Source of the DNA: Magnetococcales bacterium | GTDB lineage: Bacteria > Pseudomonadota > Magnetococcia > Magnetococcales > DC0425bin3 | Length of the DNA stretch: 52,052 nt | NCBI GenBank assembly: GCA_015228935.1 | Contig: JADGCO010000019.1 | Location: 1 to 52,052 of the forward strand | Direction of reading: 5' to 3' | Part shown: in pieces, positions 41,574 to 50,295 of the stretch | Position numbering within the stretch: the stretch's first letter is position 1 | How the letters are laid out: each line of letters opens with the position of its first letter | Notes under the pieces: model-generated | The model's database searches: none | What the model was told of the DNA's origin: nothing | Seen by the model: the letters and a program-made list of their open reading frames with translations, nothing else | Made by a program: the position numbers and the translations under genes

Positions 41574-42018
41574 CGCCCTGTTTTTGGATACCAATATCCT
41601 CGTTTATGCCGCCGTGGGAAAATCTTTGCATCACAAAACATGTGTCAAATATCTGGTCAATAAGCGTCGATCCAACACGAAACTTGTTATCAGTCGTCAA
41701 ATCCTGCGAGAGTTCATGGCGGCACTCTCCCGCCCACAAAAGGCCTTTTCTCCCATTCGAAGAGACAGGATCGTGCGTATGGCGCTTGCATTTCAGCGCC
41801 GCATGGCTGTTTGCGATGATCATGCTTTGGTCAGTACTCATCTGGTACAAATTTTCGAAGAATTTCCGGTAGGTGGCAAGCAGGTCCACGATGCCAACAT
41901 TGTCGCCACCATGTTGACCTACGGTATGTCAACCCTGGTCACCTATAACGTGACCGACTTTCGCCGTTTTGATGGACTTATTCGTTTGGTCACACCAGGG
42001 GATGTTGCAGAAGAATAA
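41560..42018 (+). CDS. PIN-domain toxin
   Basis: About 152 residues. Several in-frame ATG codons (41545, 41554, 41560, 41563) make the exact start uncertain; the protein core begins at FLDTNILVYAAVG with the first active-site Asp. A Glu (LREFMAAL), an Asp in VHDANIVATM and another in VTDFRRF complete the acidic PIN site. It is an RNA-cleaving toxin, apparently intact, coupled to the antitoxin gene before it. Confidence 0.83.
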   Translation: MMDDNALFLDTNILVYAAVGKSLHHKTCVKYLVNKRRSNTKLVISRQILREFMAALSRPQKAFSPIRRDRIVRMALAFQRRMAVCDDHALVSTHLVQIFEEFPVGGKQVHDANIVATMLTYGMSTLVTYNVTDFRRFDGLIRLVTPGDVAEE

Positions 42019-42174
42019 CGCATGACCCACCCCCGGAATCCGCTGGTCCTGCTCCTGAGATGCGCAGGAAAGTGAGCCATTGTGATTTTCATGTCCGTGG
42101 CACATAATCGCGAACTGCCGAGAGTCGGTTGCCTGTCATCTGAACTGCCACCAAGTTGCATTGGGAGGTTCGTC

Positions 42175-42765
42175 GTGAGCAATAAGTCATTGGAAGCCAC
42201 TGTGGATCCTGAGCTGGTGCGAAAGTGGATCAGCGATATCGGGTCGGATTCCACGGCGGCCGTGCCGCTGCTGCAAGCCATTCAGACGGAGTATCGCTAT
42301 CTGCCCCGCACAGCCATGGATCTCGTGGTGGGGAATACGAGCATTACCGCCAGCCAACTGTATGGTGTCGCCACTTTCTATGCCCAGTTTCGTTTGCGCC
42401 CGGTTGGTCGGCACATGATCAAGGTATGCCACGGAACGGCCTGCCATGTCAGTGGTGCAGACCGGGTGGATACCGCCATTCGCCAAATCCTCGATCTGCG
42501 GGAACCGGATGCGGATACGGCTGCCAACGGCAGCTATACCATGGAAAAGGTGGCCTGCATCGGCTGTTGCAGTCTGGCCCCCGTCATGTTGATCGGCGAA
42601 GAGGCCTTCCCCCACCTGAAAGGGGCCGATGCCCAACGCTTCATCCAGAAACATGCCAAGGGTGTCGGAGAAGCACTGCCGGGAGACGCCGGAAAAAATG
42701 ATGCCGGCGACGCGGCCCACGACAAACCAGGCAAGACGAAAAAAACCATGGAGGCGCGGCCATGA
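42175..42765 (+). CDS. NuoE-like 2Fe-2S subunit of an NAD(P)H oxidoreductase
   Basis: A 196-residue thioredoxin-fold 2Fe-2S protein. The GTG at 42175 is chosen because GGGAGG lies 5 bases upstream; the longer ATG reading at 42082 lacks this. Cluster ligands are in CHGTAC and CIGCC, the NuoE/HndA pattern. The C-terminal 35 residues are a polar Ala/Asp/Lys tail. It overlaps the NuoF-like gene (ATGA), so the subunits are made together. No membrane Nuo subunits are nearby, pointing to a soluble complex. Confidence 0.9.
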   Translation: MSNKSLEATVDPELVRKWISDIGSDSTAAVPLLQAIQTEYRYLPRTAMDLVVGNTSITASQLYGVATFYAQFRLRPVGRHMIKVCHGTACHVSGADRVDTAIRQILDLREPDADTAANGSYTMEKVACIGCCSLAPVMLIGEEAFPHLKGADAQRFIQKHAKGVGEALPGDAGKNDAGDAAHDKPGKTKKTMEARP

Positions 42766-44594
42766 CGACCGGTAAAGGGATGACCATCACCATCGGTGAG
42801 GGAACTTGCGGTATCGCCGCCGGTGCCCGCGATGTGGCCAACATGTTGGGACAACGATTCCCGGATGCCCACATGCGCAGCGTCAGTTGCATGGGCATGT
42901 GCCACCAGGAACCCCTGATCGAAATCACCAATCCAGACGGCAAATCCTTCCTGTATGGCAAGGTCAACAAAAAAAATCTCCCCAAGATTGTCCATTTTCA
43001 TCGGGGAGAAGGAGAGTTGCCCGTCGGCAACTTCATCCGCTCCACGGATCAGCCGGAAACGGAAAAATGGTCCTACATGGGCAACCAGACCCGTATTGCC
43101 CTGCGCAACGTGGGTCACCTGAATCCCACATCCATCAGCGAAGCCCGGGCCAGAGGCAGCTATCAGGCCATCGAAAACATCCTCCAGGGTGGCATCTGCC
43201 CGGAAGCGGTTCTCGAAGAGGTGAAAATTTCCAAGCTGCGCGGACGGGGTGGTGCCGGCTTCCTGACCGCCACCAAATGGGGCTTTGCCCGCAGCGCCCC
43301 CGGTTATCCCAAATATCTGGTCTGCAACGGCGACGAAGGTGACCCCGGTGCCTTCATGGATCGCTCCCTGCTGGAAGGAGACCCCCACTCCGTCCTGGAA
43401 GGAATGCTGATCGCCGCCTACGCTATCGGTGCCAGCAAAGGGTACGCCTACATCCGGGCAGAATATCCCCTGGCCGTGCGCTATTTCGGCAAGGCCATCG
43501 AAGATGCCCGGGCCGCCGGTTACCTGGGCGAATTCATCATGGGAACCGACTTTTCCTTCGATATCAAAATCAAGGAAGGAGCAGGAGCCTTTGTCTGCGG
43601 TGAAGAGACCGCCTTGCTGGCCTCCATCGAAGGCCAGCGCGGCATGCCCCGCATCCGGCCACCCTTCCCGGCCATCCAGGGCCTGTTCGGCAAACCCACC
43701 ATCATCAACAACGTTGAAACCCTCGCCAACCTCCCCTGGATCCTCAAAAACGGCGGCAAGGTCTATGCAGCCATCGGCACGGAAAAAAGCAAGGGAACCA
43801 AGGTGTTTGCCCTGGCCGGTGCCGTCATGCACGGCGGACTCGTCGAAGTACCGATGGGCATGACCATCGAACGGGTCATCAACGAAATCGGTGGCGGCTC
43901 CGCCTCCAGTCGGCCCATCAAGGCAGTCCAGCTCGGCGGCCCCAGCGGCGGATGCATCCCGTCCTCCCTGTTCAACACCATCATCGACTATGAAGCCATC
44001 AACGCCACCGGTGCCATCATGGGTTCAGGCGGCATGGTGGTCATGGATTCCCAATCCTGCATGGTGGATATCGCCCGCTACTTCCTCGACTTTACCCAGG
44101 TCGAATCCTGCGGCAAATGCACATTCTGCCGCATCGGTACCCTGCGCATGAAGGAGATTCTCTCCAAAATATGCGGCGGTCGCGGTACCATGGAAGACCT
44201 CGAAATTCTCGAAGACCTGGCACCCCAGATCAAGGACGCCAGCCTCTGCGGCCTGGGTCAGACCGCACCCAACCCGGTCCTGACCACCCTCAAATATTTC
44301 CGGGAAGAGTACCTGGCCCATGTGCTGGACCATCGGTGCCCGGGCGGAGTCTGCAAAGCCCTGATCACCCATACCATCAACCAGAAAGAGTGTACCGGAT
44401 GCACCATCTGCAAACGGTACTGCCCAGCCGAATGCATCACCGGCGAGTTGAAAAAACCCGAAACGTGGTTCATCAACCAGGAGTTGTGCATCAACTGCGG
44501 CATGTGCAAGGAGGTCTGTAATCCCGAGGCCGTCATGGTGGAGTCGCTCGGCTTGAAAGCGGCCCACTCCCAGCCAGCGAGGGCGTCCGCATGA
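42762..44594 (+). CDS. NuoF/HndC/HydB-like flavoprotein subunit with extra ferredoxin domains
   Basis: A 610-residue NADH-binding subunit. An N-terminal thioredoxin-like ferredoxin domain (about 8-75, with GTCGIAAGA and SCMGMCHQEP) precedes the NuoF core: NADH/FMN sites GRGGAGFLTATKW and CNGDEGDPGAF, and the 4Fe-4S motif ESCGKCTFCRIGT. The C terminus adds two 4Fe-4S ferredoxin motifs (CTGCTICKRYCP, CINCGMCKEVCNP). This is the layout of FMN subunits in electron-bifurcating hydrogenases and formate dehydrogenases, not of respiratory complex I. It overlaps the next gene by ATGA. Confidence 0.92.
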   Translation: MTTGKGMTITIGEGTCGIAAGARDVANMLGQRFPDAHMRSVSCMGMCHQEPLIEITNPDGKSFLYGKVNKKNLPKIVHFHRGEGELPVGNFIRSTDQPETEKWSYMGNQTRIALRNVGHLNPTSISEARARGSYQAIENILQGGICPEAVLEEVKISKLRGRGGAGFLTATKWGFARSAPGYPKYLVCNGDEGDPGAFMDRSLLEGDPHSVLEGMLIAAYAIGASKGYAYIRAEYPLAVRYFGKAIEDARAAGYLGEFIMGTDFSFDIKIKEGAGAFVCGEETALLASIEGQRGMPRIRPPFPAIQGLFGKPTIINNVETLANLPWILKNGGKVYAAIGTEKSKGTKVFALAGAVMHGGLVEVPMGMTIERVINEIGGGSASSRPIKAVQLGGPSGGCIPSSLFNTIIDYEAINATGAIMGSGGMVVMDSQSCMVDIARYFLDFTQVESCGKCTFCRIGTLRMKEILSKICGGRGTMEDLEILEDLAPQIKDASLCGLGQTAPNPVLTTLKYFREEYLAHVLDHRCPGGVCKALITHTINQKECTGCTICKRYCPAECITGELKKPETWFINQELCINCGMCKEVCNPEAVMVESLGLKAAHSQPARASA

Positions 44595-47566
44595 GCAACA
44601 AAATCACCATTACGTTGAACGGTCGCTCCACCGAAGCGGCCCCTGGTGCCACCATCCGTGACGTGGCAGAAGCCCATGGCATCCACATTCCCACTTTCTG
44701 CCATGATGACCGGCTGAAACCTTTTGCCTCCTGCTTTTTGTGTGTGGTGGAAGTGGCCAATGCCCGGACACTTCTCCCTGCCTGTTCGACCAAAGTGACC
44801 CCCGGCATGGTCATCGACACCGACAGCGCCAAAGTGACCGCCAGCCGCAAAACCGCCCTGGATCTGCTGCTCTCCGATCACGTCGGCGATTGCGTCGCCC
44901 CCTGCGAAGCGACCTGCCCGGCCAATATCGACATCCAGGGATATGTCGCCCATATCGCCAATGGCGACTTTGCCTCCGCAGTCCGGTTGATCAAGGAACG
45001 CAATCCTCTGCCGGTGGTGTGCGGTCGCATCTGTCCACACCCCTGCGAATCCCAGTGCCGGCGGGGTCTGGTCGATGAACCCGTGGCCATCAACCCCCTG
45101 AAACGGTTTTCCGCCGAATATGAACTGATCAACGGACCTTTCGTCCCCAAACCAGGTCCTGATACCGGATACAAGGTGGCCATCGTCGGCGGCGGACCCG
45201 CCGGACTTTCCGCCGCCTTCTATCTGCGCAAAATGGGCCATGGCGTCCACATTTTCGAAGCCCTGCCCGCCCTGGGCGGCATGGCCCGCTACGGCATTCC
45301 CCGTTTCCGGTTGCCGTGGGATTTGATGGACAAGGAGATCCAGGCCATCCTGGACATGGGCGTGTCGGTTTTCCATAACCAGCGCCTGGGACAGGATTTT
45401 ACCATCAGCGACCTCCGGGCACGCGGTTACGGGGCTGTCTTGCTGGCCATCGGTGCCCACAAGGCCAAACCCATGCGGGTCCCCAATGAAAATGTCCCCG
45501 GCGTCATCGGCGGGGTGGATTTTCTGCGCAAGGCCGTCCTGAACGAACCCCTGCACATTGGCGCAGGAAGCCGGGTTGCCGTCATCGGTGGCGGTGATAC
45601 CGCCATGGACTGCGCCCGCGTGGCCCGCCGGTTGGGGGCCGAAGTGGCCCTGCTCTATCGGCGCACCAAAACCGAAATGCCCGCTCTCCCCATGGAACAG
45701 GAGGAAACCCATGAGGAAGGCGTCGATATTCAATATCTGGTGGCTCCGGTCGAAGTTCTCCTGAACGAAAACGGCACAGCGCGTGCCCTGCGCGTCATCA
45801 CCATGCAACTCGGTGAACCCGACGACTCGGGACGCCGCAGTCCGGTGCCGGTTCCCGGCAGTGAAAAGGATCTTCCCTTCGATCTGATCATCGCCGCCAT
45901 CGGCCAGGATCCCGATCTCTCCTGCATCAGCAAAGAGACGGACAAGCTCAAGACCACCCGTTGGAATACCATCATCTATGATGAAAAAACCAATGTGACG
46001 AGTGTTCCCGGTGTCTTTGCCGCCGGGGACTGCTCTTTCGGACCCGATATTCTCATTCGGGCCATTGGCGAAGGTCGCCGGGCCGCCATGGCCATCGACC
46101 TGCACCTGAACGGGGCCGAGGTCCGTCTGACCAGCCAGTACACCATGTCCAAGGGACGCCTGGCCGATCTCGATGCCGCCGATTATCAACCCAGATTTGT
46201 CCACAAAAAGCGCGCCAGAGAAAGCACCCATCCCCCGGAAAAAAGATTGACCAATCAGGGTGGTTGGGCATCCATCAACGAGGGTTTGACCCGGGAAGAG
46301 GCCATGGCCGAAGCTTCCCGCTGCATCCTTTGTGGTTGCGCAGCCCGTTTTGATTGCGACCTGCGTCACTACTCGACGACCTACGGAGCCACCGAACACC
46401 GCCTCTCCGGCGAAAGACGCTCCTATACGGTCGATCAGCGTCACCCCCTGATCACCATCGAACCGGACAAATGTATCACCTGCGCCAGTTGCGTTCGGAT
46501 GTGTTCAGAGGTGCGGAACATTCATGCCCTCAGCTTCATCAACCGGGGTTTTGCCACCCGGATCGGTCCTACTTTCGACGATCCGCTGCCGCAGACCGGC
46601 TGCGATGCCTGCGGCATGTGCGTGGATCTGTGTCCCACGGGTACGTTGACCGTCAACTTCACCCAAAGTACCGGTCCCTGGGTCAGCATGGCCCGGCAGA
46701 CCACCTGCACGGCCTGTAGTCGCGGCTGTGGTCTGGAAGTGCATACCGCCGATGGCCGGGTGGTCAAGGTGCGTGCCATTGATGGCGATCCGGTCAATGG
46801 TGCCAACATTTGCGCCGAGGGACGCTTCAGCTATCGTCTCATTGGCGAAGAGCCTGTCGCCGATCCGGAAACCGCCATGGGCCGGATCGAAGATATTCTC
46901 AATCATGCCGATCATCCGGCAATCGTCCTTTCGCCCTTCATGACCGTCGAGCAGACGTATCTTGCATCCATGCTCGCCCGGGCCAAAAAAGGCAACCTCT
47001 ACTACCAGACTGGAACAGAGATTGCCGGTCCCGTCAAACCCTTCGGAAAATTCCGGGGCGAGGCCAACGTGTCTCTGCTCAAGAGGCTGGGTGCCGTTCC
47101 CTGGAATCCGGATCTTCGCCCCGATGTCCTGATCATGGTGGGAACCACGGTGGAATCACCTCATGTGGATGTGACACGCCGCATCCTCATCGGGCCTTTC
47201 CGGGGCAATGCGGTTGTCGCCATCTATCTCCAAACCGCCGATCCTCTGGAAAACTTCGGCTCGTATCTGAATCGGGACGGTCAAATGGGCCGGATACGCC
47301 CGGTCCTGGGCATTACGGGTCCCAATCGCAGTATCGTCAAGTTCATGGCCCGTATGCTCAATGATCCGGATGCCAGCAAGATGGAAGTCCTTCAGCATCG
47401 GCTGATCCGGGATGTCCCCGAGCTGGCTCCCATGCTGGTCCTGAATGGCGACCATGTGCGCGTGGTCCAAACCACCCTTCCCCCGGTTCTGGAGCCGGCC
47501 ATGCCCTCTCTGCGGCAAATCCGGTTCAAGGAACATATGCAAAAACTGAATCTTGCCTGGCCGTGA
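44591..47566 (+). CDS. NuoG-like subunit fused to a GltD-like FAD/NADPH module
   Basis: A 991-residue multidomain iron-sulfur flavoprotein. A 2Fe-2S domain (Cys37, 48, 51, 64) is followed by the GltD N-terminal cluster region (Cys101, 105, 109, 144, 148, 152, 156) and a GltD fold with FAD loop GGGPAG at 201-206 and NAD(P)H loop GGGDTAMD at 333-340. A Cys-rich stretch near 578-589 comes next, then two 4Fe-4S motifs (Cys628/631/634/638 and 671/674/677/681). The start of a molybdopterin-oxidoreductase domain (Cys706/709/713/741) leads into about 230 residues too short for a full Mo domain. It probably passes electrons between NADPH, NADH and ferredoxin or another carrier. Catalytic direction is unknown. 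Confidence 0.88.
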   Translation: MSNKITITLNGRSTEAAPGATIRDVAEAHGIHIPTFCHDDRLKPFASCFLCVVEVANARTLLPACSTKVTPGMVIDTDSAKVTASRKTALDLLLSDHVGDCVAPCEATCPANIDIQGYVAHIANGDFASAVRLIKERNPLPVVCGRICPHPCESQCRRGLVDEPVAINPLKRFSAEYELINGPFVPKPGPDTGYKVAIVGGGPAGLSAAFYLRKMGHGVHIFEALPALGGMARYGIPRFRLPWDLMDKEIQAILDMGVSVFHNQRLGQDFTISDLRARGYGAVLLAIGAHKAKPMRVPNENVPGVIGGVDFLRKAVLNEPLHIGAGSRVAVIGGGDTAMDCARVARRLGAEVALLYRRTKTEMPALPMEQEETHEEGVDIQYLVAPVEVLLNENGTARALRVITMQLGEPDDSGRRSPVPVPGSEKDLPFDLIIAAIGQDPDLSCISKETDKLKTTRWNTIIYDEKTNVTSVPGVFAAGDCSFGPDILIRAIGEGRRAAMAIDLHLNGAEVRLTSQYTMSKGRLADLDAADYQPRFVHKKRARESTHPPEKRLTNQGGWASINEGLTREEAMAEASRCILCGCAARFDCDLRHYSTTYGATEHRLSGERRSYTVDQRHPLITIEPDKCITCASCVRMCSEVRNIHALSFINRGFATRIGPTFDDPLPQTGCDACGMCVDLCPTGTLTVNFTQSTGPWVSMARQTTCTACSRGCGLEVHTADGRVVKVRAIDGDPVNGANICAEGRFSYRLIGEEPVADPETAMGRIEDILNHADHPAIVLSPFMTVEQTYLASMLARAKKGNLYYQTGTEIAGPVKPFGKFRGEANVSLLKRLGAVPWNPDLRPDVLIMVGTTVESPHVDVTRRILIGPFRGNAVVAIYLQTADPLENFGSYLNRDGQMGRIRPVLGITGPNRSIVKFMARMLNDPDASKMEVLQHRLIRDVPELAPMLVLNGDHVRVVQTTLPPVLEPAMPSLRQIRFKEHMQKLNLAWP

Positions 47567-47613
47567 TGCAGTCGCTCAAATTGTAGTCTGTCGCTGTTTC
47601 TCGCCTTGCCCGC

Positions 47614-47647
47614 AAGCACCCCGTGTAATGAATTATGCGGGGTGCTT
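47614..47647 (+). terminator. probable terminator after the NuoEFG-like operon
   Basis: AAGCACCCCG at 47614-47623 pairs perfectly with CGGGGTGCTT at 47638-47647 across a 14-base loop. A TCTTGTTTGTT stretch follows about 14 bases later. The stem is strong but the T run is neither adjacent nor pure. Confidence 0.65.
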
Positions 47648-47729
47648 CGGGTGAGGAGCCTCTTGTTTGTTCATGTGGGTAATCAGGACCTGATTTTCTT
47701 GTTTTGGTCTGGTATTCAAGTGTACAATC

Positions 47730-48056
47730 ATGATCGATTTTGAGCGTACAATTGGGTTTGACTGGGATTCAGGTAACAAGCGGAAGAGTGTTGATAAGCA
47801 CGGAGTCAATCAGGAGGAAGCTGAGCAGGTCTTTTTCAACCTCCCGCTTCTGTTGGTGGAAGATATCCAGCACAGTCAGGCAGAGCAGCGTATCCACGCC
47901 CTGGGAAAAACGAAGTCTGGACGCTTGCTGCATGTAACGTTCACACTGCGTCATCATTCGACGAGAATCCGGGTGATCTCTGCACGCGACATGAATCGAA
48001 AGGAGCGTCATGTTTATGGCCAAAAAACTCAGGCCAATCCCCGCCTTTCAGAATGA
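47730..48056 (+). CDS. brnT: BrnT-like toxin
   Basis: A 108-residue RelE-fold ribonuclease toxin of the BrnT family. Recognisable parts are FDWDSGNKRKSVDKHGV near the N terminus, EEAEQVFFNLPLLLVEDIQH and RVISARDMNRKERHVY at the end (the conserved I-S-A-R and R-x-R-Y positions). The first residues before FDWD are longer than usual, and a promoter-like TACAAT sits right against the ATG, so the true start could be further in. Its 3' end overlaps brnA, the normal toxin-first order of this family. Confidence 0.87.
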   Translation: MIDFERTIGFDWDSGNKRKSVDKHGVNQEEAEQVFFNLPLLLVEDIQHSQAEQRIHALGKTKSGRLLHVTFTLRHHSTRIRVISARDMNRKERHVYGQKTQANPRLSE

Positions 48057-48279
48057 AGCCGAAGAACGACTGTTCTGGGAAGCCAATGACTCCACGGCCT
48101 ATGTCGATTGGGAAAAAGCCAAACAGGTACGTTTTCCCAATCTCAGGCCGTCCACCCAATCCATTTCCTTGCGACTGCCCGTGGATCTTCTCGAACAAAT
48201 CAAGGTCGCCGCCAACAGGCAGGATGTGCCTTATCACGCCTTGATCAAAATGTGGCTGGCCGAAAAGGTCAATGCATGA
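48010..48279 (+). CDS. brnA: BrnA-like antitoxin
   Basis: An 89-residue antitoxin; ATG codons at 48010 and 48016 are both possible. The N-terminal toxin-binding part (FQNEAEERLFWEANDSTAYVDWEKA) is followed by a ribbon-helix-helix DNA-binding domain (SISLRLPVDLLEQIKVAANRQDVPYHALIKMWL). BrnA neutralises BrnT and represses the operon. Its last codons are part of a degenerate 49-bp duplication that continues downstream. Confidence 0.87.
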   Translation: MFMAKKLRPIPAFQNEAEERLFWEANDSTAYVDWEKAKQVRFPNLRPSTQSISLRLPVDLLEQIKVAANRQDVPYHALIKMWLAEKVNA

Positions 48280-48346
48280 CCTAGCGTTGCTTGTCCGCCG
48301 GTGGCTGGCTGAAAAGATCGTTACGTGACTTTGCGTCGCTCGTCCA
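48252..48346 (+). repeat. degenerate 49-bp duplication of the brnA 3' end
   Basis: The segment starting GTGGCTGGC at 48252 (last codons and stop of brnA) recurs at 48301 with about a quarter of positions changed. The second copy lies between the brnA and moeA stops and encodes nothing complete. Confidence 0.8.
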
Positions 48347-49552
48347 TCAATTGTAATCGATCAGCCAGACATCAACGAGATCACCGGTATGCATCTCTGT
48401 CGGTGGTGGCGGCAGGACGATGAAGGCGTTGGCCCGGCTCATGCTGGTCAGAATGCCTGATCCCTGGGCACCAGTGCTTTCCACCCAGGGGCCATCGGCA
48501 TCAAAGTGAACCACGCCGCGCTGAAAATCCATGCGGCCATGTTTTTTGACCAGACGACCGCGCAGGGGCAGGCGCAAGCGCCGATCTGGTTCCGGCGTGG
48601 CACCCATCATGTGCAGCAGGGCCGGTCGGACCATGAGCAAAAATACCGCCAGACAAGAGACCGGATTGCCCGGCAACCCAAAAAATGCGGCCTCTCCCAG
48701 ACGACCATAAGCCTGGGGTTTGCCGGGTTTCATGGCGACCTTCCAAAAGTCAATATGGCCTTCTCTGGCCAGTATTTCCTTGATCAAGTCGTAGTCTCCA
48801 ACGGAGACACCTCCGGTGGTGATCACCGCATCGGCACTGGCGACCCCTCTGGCCATGGCGGCCTGAATCTCTTCCCGGTCATCACGGGCCAGTCCCAGAT
48901 CGACGATGGTGACTCCCAAAGCTTCCAGGGCGGTTTTCAGGGTGGTGCGGTTGCTGTCATAGAGATGCCCGGGCAACAAGGGGGTCCCGACAGGTTGAAT
49001 TTCGTTGCCGGTGGACAATACGGCCACCCGGAGTTTTTCGGTAACCGTGATGCTCGTGCAACCCAGGGAGGTCAGCAGGCCAAGGTCGGCGGGTGTCAAG
49101 CGACGCCCCTGTTCCAGGACCAGGGTACCGGTGCGAATATCCTCGCCGGCCCGGCGAATGTTTTGTCCGCTGCGTTGGTCGGGGGGAATGGTGACCTGGT
49201 TGGCTTGGCGTTGGACATGTTCCTGCATGACGACACAATCGCAGCCGGCGGGAATCGGGGCACCGGTCATGATGCGCACGGCTTCACCAGCAGCGAGGGG
49301 TTGGGTCAGACGGTCACCGGCAGGCAGGTCAGCCACCACGGTCAGGATTGTCTCCCGGGTCGGGGATAAATCGGCCAGGCGCACGCCGTATCCGTCCATG
49401 GCGCTGTTGTCGTGATTGGGCACATCCAGGGGCGCGGTGATGGGCATGGCCAGCACCCGGCCCAGACCGGCAATCACATCAATCTGTTCGGTCCGACCAG
49501 TGGGATTGACTCCGGCCAGGACCCGCTCCCGGGCTTCTGCGAATGAGATCAT
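48347..49552 (-). CDS. moeA: molybdopterin molybdenumtransferase MoeA
   Basis: A 401-residue MoeA/gephyrin-E protein that inserts molybdate into adenylated molybdopterin, the step after MogA. Motifs: DVPNHDNSAMDGYGVR, IMTGAPIPAGCDCVV, VAVLSTGNEI, ITTGGVSVGDYD and FFGLPGNPVSCLAVF. The start at 49552 gives the standard N terminus (MISFAEARERVLAG); longer readings run into the divergent toxin fragment. It works with the moa/mob genes at the other side of the window but is not in the same operon. Confidence 0.95.
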   Translation of the reverse strand: MISFAEARERVLAGVNPTGRTEQIDVIAGLGRVLAMPITAPLDVPNHDNSAMDGYGVRLADLSPTRETILTVVADLPAGDRLTQPLAAGEAVRIMTGAPIPAGCDCVVMQEHVQRQANQVTIPPDQRSGQNIRRAGEDIRTGTLVLEQGRRLTPADLGLLTSLGCTSITVTEKLRVAVLSTGNEIQPVGTPLLPGHLYDSNRTTLKTALEALGVTIVDLGLARDDREEIQAAMARGVASADAVITTGGVSVGDYDLIKEILAREGHIDFWKVAMKPGKPQAYGRLGEAAFFGLPGNPVSCLAVFLLMVRPALLHMMGATPEPDRRLRLPLRGRLVKKHGRMDFQRGVVHFDADGPWVESTGAQGSGILTSMSRANAFIVLPPPPTEMHTGDLVDVWLIDYN

Positions 49553-49638
49553 GCCATACCTCCCCTTGAAGTACATAAAGTGGTGAGAATACCATATCCT
49601 TGTTCGATTTTGGATCAAAATCCCAAAAAAATAAAAAC

Positions 49639-49740
49639 ATGAAAGTGAAAATTTGGCTGTTGACTCTCTACGCCAAAAACGAAGCGGAAGAGATTCCCTC
49701 AAATGTCCTGGCAGAATTGCGGAAGGAATTGGAGAAATGA
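49639..49740 (+). pseudogene. truncated HigB/RelE-type toxin (C-terminal 33 codons)
   Basis: The frame from the ATG at 49639 reads IWLLTLYAKNEAEEIPSNVLAELRKELEK, the C-terminal strand and helix of HigB-like RelE toxins (usual length about 110 residues). The first two thirds, with most catalytic residues, are absent and no matching sequence lies upstream. Its stop overlaps the antitoxin ATG (ATGA). It may still be translated as a short peptide that couples the antitoxin. Confidence 0.8.
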
Positions 49741-50006
49741 AAAAAAGAGACATTGGGCAAGAGTTGCTGGAAGGAGTCCGGGCCATCAAGGCAGGAAAAG
49801 GCAAATCAACTCAAATAGCCATACCCGACCCCCGCGTGGTGCGGGAAAAGGTTATGTTGTCCCAGTCAGCGTTTGCAGGATTGCTGGGAGTGAGTGTGCG
49901 TACTGTTCAAGATTGGGAACAGGGTCGGCGTATTCCTTCTGGTCCTGCTGTCTCTCTTCTGCGGATTGCCAACCACAATCCAGAAGCATTGAAATGGTTT
50001 ACCTGA
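49737..50006 (+). CDS. higA: HigA-type XRE antitoxin, intact
   Basis: An 89-residue protein starting MKKRDIGQELLEGVRAIKAG with a helix-turn-helix domain (LSQSAFAGLLGVSVRTVQDWEQGRRIPSGPA). HigA antitoxins bind their toxin and repress their own operon. This copy looks complete, but the toxin gene in front of it is reduced to its last 33 codons. It may persist as a regulator or as an anti-toxin against related toxins elsewhere. Confidence 0.87.
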   Translation: MKKRDIGQELLEGVRAIKAGKGKSTQIAIPDPRVVREKVMLSQSAFAGLLGVSVRTVQDWEQGRRIPSGPAVSLLRIANHNPEALKWFT

Positions 50007-50034
50007 TACCGAATGGCTGGTGCCTGATTGCATG

Positions 50035-50295
50035 TCAAATTATGGCCTCAAGCCCTTTGCGCTCCACGATGGAGAGGAGTTTCAGGCAGGTACCTGTCGG
50101 CTTTTTCTCCCCGCGCTCCCACTTGCTGACATAATCCTTGGTCACGTTCAAATAGTGGGCAAAAACAGCTTGGCTGACCCCCTCACGCAAACGCAAGGCA
50201 CGCACATCATCGCCAGTAAAATCATGAATTGGCGTCAGGCAGGAAAGATCGAAACTGCGCATCGTTTGCTTGTCAATAACCCCGGCATCGTACAT
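50035..50295 (-). CDS. XRE-type antitoxin of a decayed toxin-antitoxin locus
   Basis: An 86-residue reading from the ATG at 50295 with a helix-turn-helix (VSQAVFAHYLNVTKDYVSKWERGEKKPTG) and the family tail LKLLSIVERKGLEAII. The frame stays open upstream and reads AFAAIHETAAG, which is the true N-terminal helix in relatives, but the usual start codon is gone. Further up it joins in frame the last residues of a RelE-type toxin. It is convergent with the HigA gene, 28 bases apart. Confidence 0.8.
   Translation of the reverse strand: MYDAGVIDKQTMRSFDLSCLTPIHDFTGDDVRALRLREGVSQAVFAHYLNVTKDYVSKWERGEKKPTGTCLKLLSIVERKGLEAII

Noticed and set aside
42109-42124. Possible sigma54 promoter (TGGCACATAATCGCG) ahead of the NuoE-like gene
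   Set aside because: The -24 half is good but the -12 half lacks TTGC and is displaced by one base.
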